A program made the translations under genes and the position numbers. This document shows positions 35,205-45,399 of a stretch of 61,203 nucleotides of DNA, one piece after another. The stretch is taken from contig QGNM01000005.1 of assembly GCA_003228095.2 (NCBI GenBank), forward strand, positions 1 to 61,203, given 5' to 3'. Within the stretch, counting starts at the first letter, position 1. Each line of letters starts with the position of its first letter. Origin of the DNA: Chloroflexota bacterium. GTDB lineage: Bacteria; Chloroflexota; Dehalococcoidia; Lucifugimonadales; UBA2962. The notes under the pieces were generated by a model, which saw only the letters and a program-made list of their open reading frames with translations, searched no databases and was not told where the DNA came from.

Positions 35205-36236
35205 ATGCCTACCTCCAACGCCAAAAAGAGTAGAATCCTAACAGGCATCCAGCCTTCTGGAGATATGCAATTAGGGAATTATTTAGGTGCAGTTAAACAT
35301 TGGGTAATGAACCAGGACATTCAAACCAATTTCATTCCAGTTGTTGATCTTCACTCTATAACAGTTAAACAAGACCCTGAGGAATTAAGCCGCAACACTC
35401 TATCCCTTGTAGCAATGTTAATTGCATGTGGAGTAGATCCAGAGAAAAGCACTTTATTTATCCAAAGTCATATTTCGGCTCATGCTGTATTGTCCTGGAT
35501 TTTAAATTGTACTACCCCGGTTGGGTGGTTAGAGAGAATGATTCAATATAAAGAAAAGTCTCATAATCAAGAGAGAGTCTCAACCGGACTTTTAACGTAC
35601 CCGATATTAATGGCTGCTGACATACTAATTTATGATGCTGATGAAGTTCCAGTTGGAGAAGACCAAAAACAACATGTTGAGTTGACTCGAGACATAGCTG
35701 AAAGATTTAACAACCTATATGGAGAGACATTTGTTCTTCCAAAGGCTGTTGTGCCTAAAGTTGGGGCACGAGTAATGGGATTAGATAACCCTTCACTTAA
35801 AATGTCTAAAAGCTATGCTCATATTCGGGGCCATGCTATCAGTATGTTGGATGATCCAAAGGAAATAGATAGGTCTATAAAACGAGCTGTTACAGACTCT
35901 TTTAATGAAATTTGTTTCTCGAGCGATAAAGAAAGAGCAGGTGTTAATAATCTTTTAGGAATATACCAGGTTATTACGGGGAAAACATTTACAGAGGTCG
36001 AAAACGATTTTAATGATGCAAGGGGATATGGCGACTTAAAATCAAGGGTAAGTGAAGTAGTCATATCAGAAATTGAACCTATACAAAAACGGTATCATGA
36101 ACTAATAAATAATTCTCCTGAACTTGAGAGTTTAATTCAGAAGGGCGACGATTTAGCCAAACAATATGCTGATCCTAAACTAGATGTTGTTTTGGGAAAA
36201 GTGGGCCTTCATAGAAATGGTCATTCCGGTGTTTAA
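35205..36236 (+). CDS. trpS: Tryptophanyl-tRNA synthetase
   Basis: 343 residues from ATG 35205 (aagga site upstream); an earlier in-frame start would lie inside the terminator. Class I synthetase that charges tRNA-Trp. HIGH variant PSGDMQLGNYLGA, GEDQKQHVELTRDIAERFN, and KMSKS in SLKMSKS. First gene after the T-box; trpE starts 1 nt after its stop. Confidence 0.96.
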   Translation: MPTSNAKKSRILTGIQPSGDMQLGNYLGAVKHWVMNQDIQTNFIPVVDLHSITVKQDPEELSRNTLSLVAMLIACGVDPEKSTLFIQSHISAHAVLSWILNCTTPVGWLERMIQYKEKSHNQERVSTGLLTYPILMAADILIYDADEVPVGEDQKQHVELTRDIAERFNNLYGETFVLPKAVVPKVGARVMGLDNPSLKMSKSYAHIRGHAISMLDDPKEIDRSIKRAVTDSFNEICFSSDKERAGVNNLLGIYQVITGKTFTEVENDFNDARGYGDLKSRVSEVVISEIEPIQKRYHELINNSPELESLIQKGDDLAKQYADPKLDVVLGKVGLHRNGHSGV

Positions 36237-36237
36237 T

Positions 36238-37761
36238 ATGCCTCTTAATAATTCTCCATATTCAATTACTATTGAAGACTTGAAAAGTCTTTTAAAGAAC
36301 GATGTTGATGGCAACTTAGTCCCTTTAATACAAAAAATTAACACAGAAAATGAAACACCTGTTTCGATCTATTCTAAAGTGGCAACTCAACCCTACTCAT
36401 TTTTATTTGAAAGTGTAGAAGGAGCCGAAAGGATCGCACGGTATAGTTTTATTGGTATTAAACCATATGAAATTATTAAAACTGGTGCTGGGCAAGCCTA
36501 TGGATCAGTTGATCCGCTCAAATTAATTGAAAAAAAATTAAGTAATAGGAAAGTTGTTGAACAATTTAAGTCGAATAGATTTGACGGGGGAGCTGTTGGA
36601 TATGCTTCTTACGAGACTGCATCTTATTTTGAAGATTTGCCTGTAGCAAAACAGGATAAGTTAAATCTACCAGAATCGGTGTTTATGTTTTTCAATACCT
36701 ATATTATGTTTGATCATATTGATAACTCCATTAGTATAGTTAGCCACATAGATATAGATGAAGACATAGAAACATCCTATGCTGAAGCTGTGGATAGTAT
36801 AGAAAGTGTTATTGGATTACTTTCAAATGATGTGGTCAAAAAAGAAAGATTTCTAAATCAAGCCATAAATCGTAACCAATCGATTAGTGACGATAAGTCA
36901 TTACCAATAGTTAATTTTGATGGAGTTAATGCCACTGTCAATATTGATAAAGACTACTATAAATATGCATTAAATAAGATCAAGGAGTATATATACGAAG
37001 GAGACTGTATACAGGTTGTTTTTTCCCAACGATTTAGTCTGTCTACCGTGGCAGATCCGTTAGACATTTACCGGTCATTGAGAGAAGTAAATCCATCACC
37101 ATACATGTTTTTCCTTGATTTGAAAGACTTTCAGATAGTTGGCGCATCCCCTGAGATGTTAGTGAGATGTGTTGATAATAAAATTGACTATCACCCGATC
37201 GCGGGTACAAGGCGACGCGGATTAGATAGTGAAGAAGATGACAAAATAGCAGTAGAATTATTAACAGATGAGAAGGAATTAGCTGAACACATAATGCTAG
37301 TTGACCTAGGCAGAAATGATGTTGGACGCGTTAGCAATCCTGGTAGTGTAGAAGTGACTCAGTTAATGGAAGTGGAATTATATTCTCACGTGATGCATAT
37401 TGTTTCGCATGTTACTGGATTTTTAAAACCGGGATTAAGTTGCTATGATGCTTTTCGATCTTGCTTTCCAGCAGGTACAGTGTCCGGTGCGCCAAAAATT
37501 AGAGCGATGGAAATATTGTCTGAATTGGAGCCAGTGAAGAGAGGTCCATATTCAGGGGCAGTAGGCTATTTTTCGTTTTCTGGGAATATGGACACCTGCA
37601 TAGCTTTACGGACATTAGTGATTAAAGATTCGATAGCACATGTTCAAGCTGGCGGAGGGATAGTAGCTGATAGCAATATTGATGATGAATATGAAGAAAC
37701 TATTAATAAAGCTAGTGCTGTAATGAAAGCTATTAAATTAGCTGAGTTAAATGACAAATGA
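36238..37761 (+). CDS. trpE: Anthranilate synthase component I
   Basis: 507 residues from ATG 36238, directly after the trpS stop. It makes anthranilate from chorismate with ammonia from TrpG. Seen: an N-terminal tryptophan-feedback-like domain ([24 protein letters not shown] area), then the chorismate domain with [41 protein letters not shown] and QAGGGIV. Confidence 0.96.
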   Translation: MPLNNSPYSITIEDLKSLLKNDVDGNLVPLIQKINTENETPVSIYSKVATQPYSFLFESVEGAERIARYSFIGIKPYEIIKTGAGQAYGSVDPLKLIEKKLSNRKVVEQFKSNRFDGGAVGYASYETASYFEDLPVAKQDKLNLPESVFMFFNTYIMFDHIDNSISIVSHIDIDEDIETSYAEAVDSIESVIGLLSNDVVKKERFLNQAINRNQSISDDKSLPIVNFDGVNATVNIDKDYYKYALNKIKEYIYEGDCIQVVFSQRFSLSTVADPLDIYRSLREVNPSPYMFFLDLKDFQIVGASPEMLVRCVDNKIDYHPIAGTRRRGLDSEEDDKIAVELLTDEKELAEHIMLVDLGRNDVGRVSNPGSVEVTQLMEVELYSHVMHIVSHVTGFLKPGLSCYDAFRSCFPAGTVSGAPKIRAMEILSELEPVKRGPYSGAVGYFSFSGNMDTCIALRTLVIKDSIAHVQAGGGIVADSNIDDEYEETINKASAVMKAIKLAELNDK

Positions 37762-38324
37762 ATATTTTAATAGATAATTATGACTCGTTCACTTACAACA
37801 TATACCAGCTTATATGTGAGTTGGGAGTGGAAGTTAAAGTGGTTAGGAATGACAAGGTAACTGTTGAAGATATCTCAAGTATGAACCCAGAGAAAATTAC
37901 AATATCTCCTGGTCCTTGTAACCCAGATAAAGCTGGCATATCGACATCAGCTATAGATTATTTTAAATCTAGCTTGCCTATTCTCGGTATATGTTTAGGG
38001 CATCAGTGTGTAGGTCAGGCATTTGGAGCTATAGTTGATCATGCCGGGGAAATAATGCACGGAAAAACCTCAAATATTTATCATGATGGGAAAGGTGTGT
38101 TTACAGATATTCCAAACCCATTCAAGGCAATTAGATATCACTCTTTATCTATATCTAAAGATAAATTCCCAGATGATTTAGAGATTTCAGCCTGGACTGA
38201 AAACGGCATAATCATGGGTGTGCGACACAAATCATTACTGGTTGAGGGAGTGCAATTTCATCCAGAATCAATAAAAACTGAACATGGTAAGAAATTGTTG
38301 CAGAATTTCTTATCATTAGAGTGA
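37758..38324 (+). CDS. trpG: Anthranilate synthase component II (glutamine amidotransferase)
   Basis: 188 residues, class I amidotransferase. Oxyanion motif SPGPCNPDKAG, nucleophile in GICLGHQ, and the His-Glu pair in GVQFHPESI. It supplies ammonia to TrpE. ATGA overlap with trpE suggests translational coupling. Confidence 0.96.
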   Translation: MNILIDNYDSFTYNIYQLICELGVEVKVVRNDKVTVEDISSMNPEKITISPGPCNPDKAGISTSAIDYFKSSLPILGICLGHQCVGQAFGAIVDHAGEIMHGKTSNIYHDGKGVFTDIPNPFKAIRYHSLSISKDKFPDDLEISAWTENGIIMGVRHKSLLVEGVQFHPESIKTEHGKKLLQNFLSLE

Positions 38325-38338
38325 ATAAGGCAAGCTAG

Positions 38339-39352
38339 ATGATTAAATCATGCATACAGAAATTATTTTTGGGTGAAAACCTCAGTTTTGATTTAGCTTC
38401 TGGAGCCATGGAAGACATAATGACTGGTGATGCCACAGCGGCACAGTTCGGTGCTTTTGTGACAGCACTCAGTTTCAAGGGGGAGACTCCTGAGGAAATA
38501 GCTGGGATGGCAGAGGTAATGCGTACGAAATCATTACGTGTGGAGCCTGATTACCCAGTTATAGACACATGTGGAACAGGAGGAGATGGATCCAATTCTT
38601 TTAATATTTCTACTGCTTCAGCTTTTGTAGTCGCAGGTGTAGGAGTTAAAGTTGCAAAACATGGTAATCGTGCGATGTCTGGATCAAGCGGTAGCGCAGA
38701 TGTTTTAGAAGCATTAGGTGCAAATATAGATTTAAGCTCTAAATCAGTTGAAAAGTGTATAAATGAAATTGGATTTGGATTCATGTTTGCTCAAAGGTAC
38801 CATCCATCGATGAAGTTTGCTGCTGAGCCTAGAAAAGAAATAGGTATCCGAACAGTTTTTAATATCCTTGGGCCACTAACAAATCCCGCAAAGGCGCAAT
38901 TTCAGTTAATTGGGGCCTCAAATCGAGCTATTGCTTCAAAAATGATACAAGTATTAAAAATACTTAAATCTGAACATTCAATAGTTGTATGTGGTGAGGA
39001 TGGAATGGATGAGGTTTCCTTGTCTGGCAGTACACAAATATGGGAATTGAAAAATGGAATCATAAAAGAAAGCATAATCAATCCCTCGGACCTGGGATTG
39101 CCATCAGTAGATAACGCAGAAATAAAGATAAACAATCCGAATCAGAGTGCAAAAATATTAGAACAAGTTTTATTGGGACACGAAATCCCAGCACGATTTT
39201 TAGTTTTAGCTAATGCTGGAGTCGCACTAGTAGCAGCAGATAAAGCAGAATCTTTTATTGACGGTGTTGCAATGGCTGCTAAATCAATAGATAGTGGGTC
39301 CGCTCTTAAAGTACTGAAATCTTTTATTAAATTAAGTAACGAACTTGCTTAG
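38339..39352 (+). CDS. trpD: Anthranilate phosphoribosyltransferase
   Basis: 337 residues, full length. It transfers phosphoribose to anthranilate. Seen: DTCGTGGDGSNSFNIST (PRPP site), KHGNRAMSGSSGSADVLEALG, and FMFAQRYHPSMK. Third step gene in the trp operon, 14 nt after trpG. Confidence 0.96.
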   Translation: MIKSCIQKLFLGENLSFDLASGAMEDIMTGDATAAQFGAFVTALSFKGETPEEIAGMAEVMRTKSLRVEPDYPVIDTCGTGGDGSNSFNISTASAFVVAGVGVKVAKHGNRAMSGSSGSADVLEALGANIDLSSKSVEKCINEIGFGFMFAQRYHPSMKFAAEPRKEIGIRTVFNILGPLTNPAKAQFQLIGASNRAIASKMIQVLKILKSEHSIVVCGEDGMDEVSLSGSTQIWELKNGIIKESIINPSDLGLPSVDNAEIKINNPNQSAKILEQVLLGHEIPARFLVLANAGVALVAADKAESFIDGVAMAAKSIDSGSALKVLKSFIKLSNELA

Positions 39353-39366
39353 AAATTGAGAGGCCT

Positions 39367-40155
39367 ATGGATATACCAGATATATTACAGGAAATAGTTA
39401 AAGCCAAGAAAACTGAGGTTGAATATCAAAAGACAAAATTACCATTGTGTGACCTTGAGGAAATAGCATCACAACAACCTATGCCTTTGAACTTTTCCGG
39501 AGCACTGTTAGGTTCATCTATTCGTGTAATTGCAGAAATAAAGAAGCGTTCTCCAGCAAAAGGGAATTTAGCGCCTAACTTAGATGTGTCCAAGCTAGCG
39601 GGTATTTACTGTGGTAACGGTGCTGCTGCTATTTCTGTCTTAACTAACTCAGATCACTTTGGTGGCAGTATTGATGATTTAAAAATAGTTGCCGGAATTG
39701 CTCATCAGGAAAGAATCCCTGTTTTAAGAAAAGAATTTATTTTTGATCCTTATCAAGTTGTCGAAGCTAGGGCAAATGGAGCAGACTCTATTTTACTAAT
39801 TGCATCCATGTTAACTCTTAAAGAAATGCAAAACTTAAAAGCAGTAGCAGATGGATTATGGATGCAACCTATTTTTGAAGTTCATGATGAAGAAGAAATG
39901 AAAAAAGTTCTTGAATGCAATGCGGAAATCATTGGTATTAATAATAGGAATTTACATACATTTGTAACAGACATTGAAGTTACAGAACGATTAGCACCTT
40001 TAATTCCAGAAGGGAAAATCATTGTTAGTGAGAGCGGTATTTCTGGAACAGAAGACTTGACTAGGATTGCAATCGCCGGAGCTCATTGTGTTTTAATTGG
40101 AGAGACGTTAGTTACAGCCGATGATCCTGGTTTAATGTTGAGGCAACTAGTTTGA
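39367..40155 (+). CDS. trpC: Indole-3-glycerol-phosphate synthase
   Basis: 262 residues, TIM barrel that closes the indole ring. Seen: AEIKKRSPAKG with the catalytic Lys, VLRKEFIFDPYQV, IIGINNRNLHTF, VSESGI and LIGETLV. Not fused to trpF. Its stop overlaps the trpF start. Confidence 0.96.
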   Translation: MDIPDILQEIVKAKKTEVEYQKTKLPLCDLEEIASQQPMPLNFSGALLGSSIRVIAEIKKRSPAKGNLAPNLDVSKLAGIYCGNGAAAISVLTNSDHFGGSIDDLKIVAGIAHQERIPVLRKEFIFDPYQVVEARANGADSILLIASMLTLKEMQNLKAVADGLWMQPIFEVHDEEEMKKVLECNAEIIGINNRNLHTFVTDIEVTERLAPLIPEGKIIVSESGISGTEDLTRIAIAGAHCVLIGETLVTADDPGLMLRQLV

Positions 40156-40811
40156 CAAAAGTCAAGATATGCGGGTTGAAAAAGATAGAGCACGCATTAA
40201 TTGCTGCTGAGTTGGGAGTAGATTTCTTGGGGTTTGTTTTCGTGGAAGGGGTTCGACGCCAGATTTCAGTTTTTGATGCTCTTGAGATTATCAAGCAGCT
40301 GAAAGAAACCTACACTAATAAATTGCCTCAATTAGTGGGTCTGTTTGCGAACCAAGAATCATCATATGTAAATCAAGTTGTAAGACAGTGTGGGTTGGAT
40401 ATAGTGCAACTGTGTGGGGTTGAAGGGCCGAAATATTGGTCTAAAATCAATTGTTCAATAATCAAGCAAGTTAAGGTGGATACTGCAAACCAAGGAAAAG
40501 ATTTATTGGGCGAGATTAAGCAAAGAGTAGACGACGTTACGGAAGCTGGTCACATAGCTTTACTTGACTCATACGAACCTGGGGCGCTCGGGGGAACCGG
40601 CAAAACATTTGATTGGTCTATAGCAAAATTAATAAACGCAAATAAAAGGATAATTCTCGCTGGAGGTTTAACAGCCGATAATGTGAATAATGCAATAACA
40701 ACAGTACATCCATTGGCTGTAGATGTGTCGAGTGGGGTAGAAACTGATGGGCAAAAAGACGAGTCAAAACTCCGTAATTTCATTAATAACGCACGCAATG
40801 CAGACAAATAA
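40152..40811 (+). CDS. trpF: Phosphoribosylanthranilate isomerase
   Basis: 219 residues, TIM barrel Amadori isomerase. KICGLKK holds the catalytic Cys, LLDSYEPGALGGTGKTFDW the Asp and phosphate region, and LAGGLTADNV/DVSSGVE the C-terminal phosphate site. TTG start overlapping the trpC stop. trpB and trpA do not follow. Confidence 0.95.
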   Translation: MTKVKICGLKKIEHALIAAELGVDFLGFVFVEGVRRQISVFDALEIIKQLKETYTNKLPQLVGLFANQESSYVNQVVRQCGLDIVQLCGVEGPKYWSKINCSIIKQVKVDTANQGKDLLGEIKQRVDDVTEAGHIALLDSYEPGALGGTGKTFDWSIAKLINANKRIILAGGLTADNVNNAITTVHPLAVDVSSGVETDGQKDESKLRNFINNARNADK

Positions 40812-40917
40812 CACATAACTTCCAGTACTGAATCTTGACAGTTCTAGAGGCATTTCATAGCCTTTTGATTTCCACGAATAAAAATTAAATCAGCAACAAT
40901 AAAATTGGAGAATTATA

Positions 40918-41307
40918 TTGACTTACGAATTTAACCACGTTCATCTTAAAGCAGCGGATCCTAAAGCAGCGGCCGATTGGTACGTAAAAGCTTTCGGATT
41001 TACAATTATTAGTGACGCCACTCGTAACTTTGGGGACCGATTTATCGCATGCGATACCATCGATGGCGTACGAATAAATATTTCAAATGAAAGAACGGGA
41101 GAAACTTTGGCTACAGGGGATCCTGGAGCTCATTATGGCATAGAACATTTTGGGGTAAACGTTGAGGATTTACCTGCGGCGATTTCAGACTTGACCAACT
41201 TGGGAGCTGAATTATTAGAAGGACCAATTGATTGTGGAGGAGGATTACATATTGCTTTCGTTAAGTGCCCGCAGGACACACGTGTAGAATTATTGCAAAT
41301 GCCATAA
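40918..41307 (+). CDS. VOC-family (glyoxalase/dioxygenase-fold) protein
   Basis: 129 residues, two beta-alpha-beta-beta-beta units. Metal-type residues: H in FNHVHLKAAD, the central HFGVNVED and E in RVELLQM. TTG start with a ggag site. Could be a lactoylglutathione lyase, dioxygenase or resistance protein; the substrate cannot be told. Confidence 0.87.
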   Translation: MTYEFNHVHLKAADPKAAADWYVKAFGFTIISDATRNFGDRFIACDTIDGVRINISNERTGETLATGDPGAHYGIEHFGVNVEDLPAAISDLTNLGAELLEGPIDCGGGLHIAFVKCPQDTRVELLQMP

Positions 41308-41322
41308 ATACGGAAACATTTT

Positions 41323-41670
41323 TTGAATACCAATAATAGCTGTATTTTCTGTAAAATTCTTTCTGAGCAATCAGAAGATAAGTTTTTATTTAAAGACGAA
41401 TTTTGCTTTGCAATTAGAGATATAAATCCGGTTGCTAAAGCACATTTTTTGGTAATACCAAATCAGCATTTAACATTTCTCGAACAATGGGATGAATCTA
41501 ATTTGCACATAATTGGCAAATTAGTGAAGAATGCTAGTAATTTAACAGTCCTAGAAGGCATAGCTGATGGTGGATATAGATTATCAATAAATCAAAAAGG
41601 AGATGCTGGCCAAATGATTGACCACTTGCATCTTCACGTATACGGTGGGGAAAAATTAAGGAGTATGTAA
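41323..41670 (+). CDS. HIT-family nucleotide-binding protein
   Basis: 115 residues. N-terminal CIFCKIL zinc/Cys motif and C-terminal histidine triad HLHLHVYGG. HIT proteins hydrolyse or transfer on nucleoside phosphoramidates or dinucleoside polyphosphates. TTG start. Its stop abuts the next TTG start. Confidence 0.92.
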   Translation: MNTNNSCIFCKILSEQSEDKFLFKDEFCFAIRDINPVAKAHFLVIPNQHLTFLEQWDESNLHIIGKLVKNASNLTVLEGIADGGYRLSINQKGDAGQMIDHLHLHVYGGEKLRSM

Positions 41671-42240
41671 TTGCCATCGACAGAAGTAGTGATTGCTAAG
41701 AGATTTAATAACTTATTAAGGCCACTTCAGGTGCATATTCATCGAAGTACCGTCTTGGCCGGTGAATTAGCTCAAATACATCACGTAGATGTAGAAGCAT
41801 GTGAACTAGCAGCTGGTACTCATGACCTTTTCCGATCTGAACCAGATTTTGCACAAATATCTACTGCAGAGAAATACGGTATACCAATTGGTGATATCGA
41901 AATGAAGACCCCTATGTTACTTCATGGAGCCAATGCAGCGGCCTGGTTGGAGAATGAAGCTGGATTAACTGACAATCGTGTTCTTGAAGCAGTTAGATGG
42001 CATACATTCGGATGGCCAGAAATAGATGACATAGGTAAAATTCTGTATCTAGCGGATAAATTAGAACCAGGGAAAGTTACTGCAGATCCGAGTCTGGCGG
42101 TTATTAGGAATATGGCCGATATTCATCCGGATAAAGCTTTATTAGCACTTTTACAAAAACGGGTCGAGGCTCAGCTATCGAAAGCATTAGAAGTACATCC
42201 ATTAACTTTAGCATTAATTGAAAATCTCAAATCAAATTAA
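41671..42240 (+). CDS. YqeK-like HD-domain hydrolase (Ap4A-type)
   Basis: 189 residues. HD residues are spaced as in YqeK: H in HIHRSTVLA, HD in AAGTHDLFR, MLLHGANAAAW, AVRWHTFGW and D in YLADKLEPGK. YqeK enzymes cut diadenosine tetraphosphate symmetrically. TTG start directly after the HIT gene. Confidence in the fold is high, in the substrate moderate. Confidence 0.88.
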   Translation: MPSTEVVIAKRFNNLLRPLQVHIHRSTVLAGELAQIHHVDVEACELAAGTHDLFRSEPDFAQISTAEKYGIPIGDIEMKTPMLLHGANAAAWLENEAGLTDNRVLEAVRWHTFGWPEIDDIGKILYLADKLEPGKVTADPSLAVIRNMADIHPDKALLALLQKRVEAQLSKALEVHPLTLALIENLKSN

Positions 42241-42871
42241 TTCCGCGTATAAAGAAATATATTCCCATCCCTCCCATACCAATACCACATAAAGCTAGTA
42301 CTATTTTGTATATTTTTCCAACAATGATTTTTCTACCACTGGCTATGATTATTGATACTAGACTGAACCATGCAAAATCAGCCAAAATGTGACCGAAGTA
42401 AAAGCAAGCAACACCTACCAATCCATATTCCTGAGACCATATCAAGTATGCTAACCCTACCGTAACCCACCAAATACTCCAGTAGGGATTAGAAATAGTA
42501 ACTATGATCCCCCCCATTATTGGGCCTAACTTGTTTAAATACGAATTATTTGGTGTGACGGATATCTGGTTATCTTTTATGGAATTTTTTATAAAAGTTA
42601 TGGCCATAAACAAGAGTACTGTTCCACCTATAATTGAAATGTAAATCTGTGCAATATTAGAGTCTAATATTGATGCCGCACCAAAATATAATAACGCCAC
42701 TATTCCTAACTCAAGAATTGAGTGTCCTAACGAGATTGCCGGACCCGCCCATGGCCCTATACGCAGTGTTTCTTTGATATCGTAAGCAAGTAATGGGCCA
42801 GGTGAAACAGCTCCTGAGAGTCCAACAATCCAGGATGTTGCAAAAATTGGTAATAACACTTCAAGGTTCAT
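42227..42871 (-). CDS. LysE/RhtB-family exporter
   Basis: 214 residues with about six membrane segments. N-terminal GLSGAVSPGPLLAYDIKETLRIGP is the LysE family signature. Family members export amino acids or small metabolites. It overlaps the convergent YqeK gene by 14 nt. ATG start. Confidence 0.87.
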   Translation of the reverse strand: MNLEVLLPIFATSWIVGLSGAVSPGPLLAYDIKETLRIGPWAGPAISLGHSILELGIVALLYFGAASILDSNIAQIYISIIGGTVLLFMAITFIKNSIKDNQISVTPNNSYLNKLGPIMGGIIVTISNPYWSIWWVTVGLAYLIWSQEYGLVGVACFYFGHILADFAWFSLVSIIIASGRKIIVGKIYKIVLALCGIGMGGMGIYFFIRGINLI

Positions 42872-42964
42872 TATTTGATAACTTTATCAGAATTTTTATT
42901 TGTCGTTACCTCAATATTATTAGATGATGTATAACTACATTAAATTAAAGTTTAAGGATGATTC

Positions 42965-44533
42965 ATGTTAGATATTTTAATAAAAGGTGGACTTGTTTTA
43001 GATGGAGCAGCAAATCCCGGACAGTATTTATCGGTTGGGATAAAAAATGACACTATTCAGCTGTTAAGAGGCGATGTGTCAGAAATAGAAGCGAGGAAAA
43101 ATATAGATGCTTCCGGGAAAGTAGTTAGTCCAGGATTTATAGACGTACACGCCCATTCAGGTTTAGTTATCTTGTCTGAACCAGAGCATATGCCTAAAGT
43201 TCATCAAGGAGTTACTACTGAGTTGATAGGTATCGATGGCAACTCTTATGCTCCTTTCTACAATGATCTAGATTTAAAGCGAATGATTCAAATTAATTCA
43301 GGATTAGATGGAGACCCAAATATTGATTATAATTGGAATACAGTTACAGATTATTTAGACAAGTTTGACAGAAAAGTTGCAGTCAATATTGCATATGTAG
43401 TTGGGAATTCTCCTCTTAGGATTGGCGCTATGGGCTGGAGTGCTAATAAAGCGACTTCTAAAGATCTAGATAAGCAAAAAGGTTTGCTTAGAGAGGCTAT
43501 GCAAGAAGGAGCTTTTGGCATATCAACAGGACTCGATTACCCTCCAGGAAATTATGCTGATACAGATGAGCTAGTCGCAATTGCAAAAGAATCAGAAAAA
43601 CTAGGCGGTTTTTATCACACCCATGTTCGTTATAGGTTAGGTGATAAATACCTTGACCCTTTTAGAGAGGCTATTGAAATCGGAAAGAGAAGTGGTATTC
43701 CGGTACATTTAACGCACATGTTTAGAAGAACTACTAATCCTGGAGGTATTTCAAAAATATTTGATTTGGTTGAAAGCGCCAGAGATTCAGGCATGGATAT
43801 AACTTTCGATTGTTTTCCATATAAATACGGGGGCACTAGGATATTAATTATTTTTCCTGACTGGGCTCATGAAGGAGGCCCAGAGGCACTGATTAAAGTG
43901 TTATCTTCAAAGGATGCTCGAGAGAGGCTAAAACGTGAAGTTGTTCCACGTAGTTTGGGCTGGGATGAGATGTGGCTCACTTATTTTAAAAAACCACACA
44001 ACAAACAATATGAGGGTAAATCAATTGCTTTAATTTCTGAAATGCGCAAACAACATCCCGTGGATGCTTTATGTGACCTTTTGTTAGATGAAGATCTTAG
44101 AGTGTCATATTTTGCTGATTCAGTAGATGCCCGAACCATCCCTGATTTAATCGCACATCCCTTGTATATGGTTGGTAGTGATGCATTGTTGATAGGGGAT
44201 TTCCCGCCCCCAATGGGATATGGTTGTTTTCCTGTAATTTTATCTGAGATAGTTCGAGAGGAAAAAAAGTTGTCTTTGCCAGAAGCTATAAGAAAGATGA
44301 CTTCATATCCTGCACAAAGGATTGGTCTTAAAGATAGAGGTCTGATTAAAGATAACTTTAAGGCTGATATTGCCATATTTGACCCGGATACAATAAAGGC
44401 AAATGCTACTAGACAAAACCCTCGCCAACTTTCTACAGGTATTGATTATGTAATCGTCAACGGCGAAGTAGTTATTGATAAAGGAAGTCATACTGGAGCA
44501 TTGCCTGGCCGAGCTCTGAAACGTACAAGTTGA
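42965..44533 (+). CDS. N-acyl-D-amino-acid deacylase-type amidohydrolase (second copy)
   Basis: 522 residues, a close paralogue of the protein encoded at 2798-4381: HAH metal motif (H62, H64), the same GVTTELIGIDG with Asp91 in place of the usual Cys, FYHTHVRYR, HLTHMFRR and the GSDALLIGDFPPPMGYGCFP block. Substrate likely an N-acyl-D-amino acid, inferred. An ATG follows an aagga site. rsmI begins 4 nt after its stop. Confidence 0.86.
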   Translation: MLDILIKGGLVLDGAANPGQYLSVGIKNDTIQLLRGDVSEIEARKNIDASGKVVSPGFIDVHAHSGLVILSEPEHMPKVHQGVTTELIGIDGNSYAPFYNDLDLKRMIQINSGLDGDPNIDYNWNTVTDYLDKFDRKVAVNIAYVVGNSPLRIGAMGWSANKATSKDLDKQKGLLREAMQEGAFGISTGLDYPPGNYADTDELVAIAKESEKLGGFYHTHVRYRLGDKYLDPFREAIEIGKRSGIPVHLTHMFRRTTNPGGISKIFDLVESARDSGMDITFDCFPYKYGGTRILIIFPDWAHEGGPEALIKVLSSKDARERLKREVVPRSLGWDEMWLTYFKKPHNKQYEGKSIALISEMRKQHPVDALCDLLLDEDLRVSYFADSVDARTIPDLIAHPLYMVGSDALLIGDFPPPMGYGCFPVILSEIVREEKKLSLPEAIRKMTSYPAQRIGLKDRGLIKDNFKADIAIFDPDTIKANATRQNPRQLSTGIDYVIVNGEVVIDKGSHTGALPGRALKRTS

Positions 44534-44537
44534 GTTA

Positions 44538-45359
44538 ATGAACAGTTTATATGTAATCGCTACACCGATTGGAAATTTGGAAGATATTTCTATTAGAGCA
44601 TTAAATATTCTAAGAGGAGTTGATTTAATCGCAGCAGAAGATACACGCATAACTATTCGATTGTTGAAACACTACAATATCGACACAAAATTGATTAGTT
44701 ATCATGAGCACAGTAAGTACTCTAAGCTTAGAAAGTTAATAAATATACTAGAGGATAATGATTTGGCCTTAGTGTCTGACTCAGGAACCCCTGGTATAAG
44801 TGATCCTGGACGTGAGTTAGTTAAGATGGCACAAGAAGAGGGTTTTAATGTGGTTCCTATACCAGGTCCATCATCCGTGATTGCAGGGTTATCAGTTTCA
44901 GGTTTAGACATAACGAATTTTTCATTCGTAGGATTTTTGCCTCGTAAAGTTTCTCAGCGGATTAAAATATTTGAAAAATTCGTTCCAAACGGTACAGCAT
45001 TGGTTTTTCTTGAAAGCCCGAGGCGACTGAGGAAGAGTTTGACTGATTTGAAAAATTCCTTGGGTGATCAAAAATTAACTATATGCAGAGAGATGACAAA
45101 AATTTATGAAGAAATTTTTGTTGGAACTGTAACTACAGCATTAGAACATTTCCAAGAACCACGAGGAGAGTTTATAGTAATCCTTGAAGGTGATGCTGCA
45201 AATGGGCCTGATGATTTAATTCAAGAAAATGCTAAAAATATGTTAGTCCAGCTAGCTGGAATGGGCGTTTCAGGACGAGATTCAGTTGAATTTGTAGTAA
45301 GTCAAACAGGAATTACAAAACGAAAGGTGTATGAGATGATGCAGAATGTTATTATGTGA
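44538..45359 (+). CDS. rsmI: 16S rRNA (cytidine-1402-2'-O)-methyltransferase
   Basis: 273 residues. SAM-dependent TP-methylase fold that modifies C1402 of 16S rRNA. Seen: VIATPIGNLEDISIRALNIL, DLIAAEDTR, LVSDSGTPGISDPG, VPIPGPSSV and the C-terminal helix TGITKRKVYEMM. Precedes metG. Confidence 0.95.
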   Translation: MNSLYVIATPIGNLEDISIRALNILRGVDLIAAEDTRITIRLLKHYNIDTKLISYHEHSKYSKLRKLINILEDNDLALVSDSGTPGISDPGRELVKMAQEEGFNVVPIPGPSSVIAGLSVSGLDITNFSFVGFLPRKVSQRIKIFEKFVPNGTALVFLESPRRLRKSLTDLKNSLGDQKLTICREMTKIYEEIFVGTVTTALEHFQEPRGEFIVILEGDAANGPDDLIQENAKNMLVQLAGMGVSGRDSVEFVVSQTGITKRKVYEMMQNVIM

Positions 45360-45399
45360 TACATACCGCTAGAAGGCTTTGTTCAAGGTTAACAAATTC

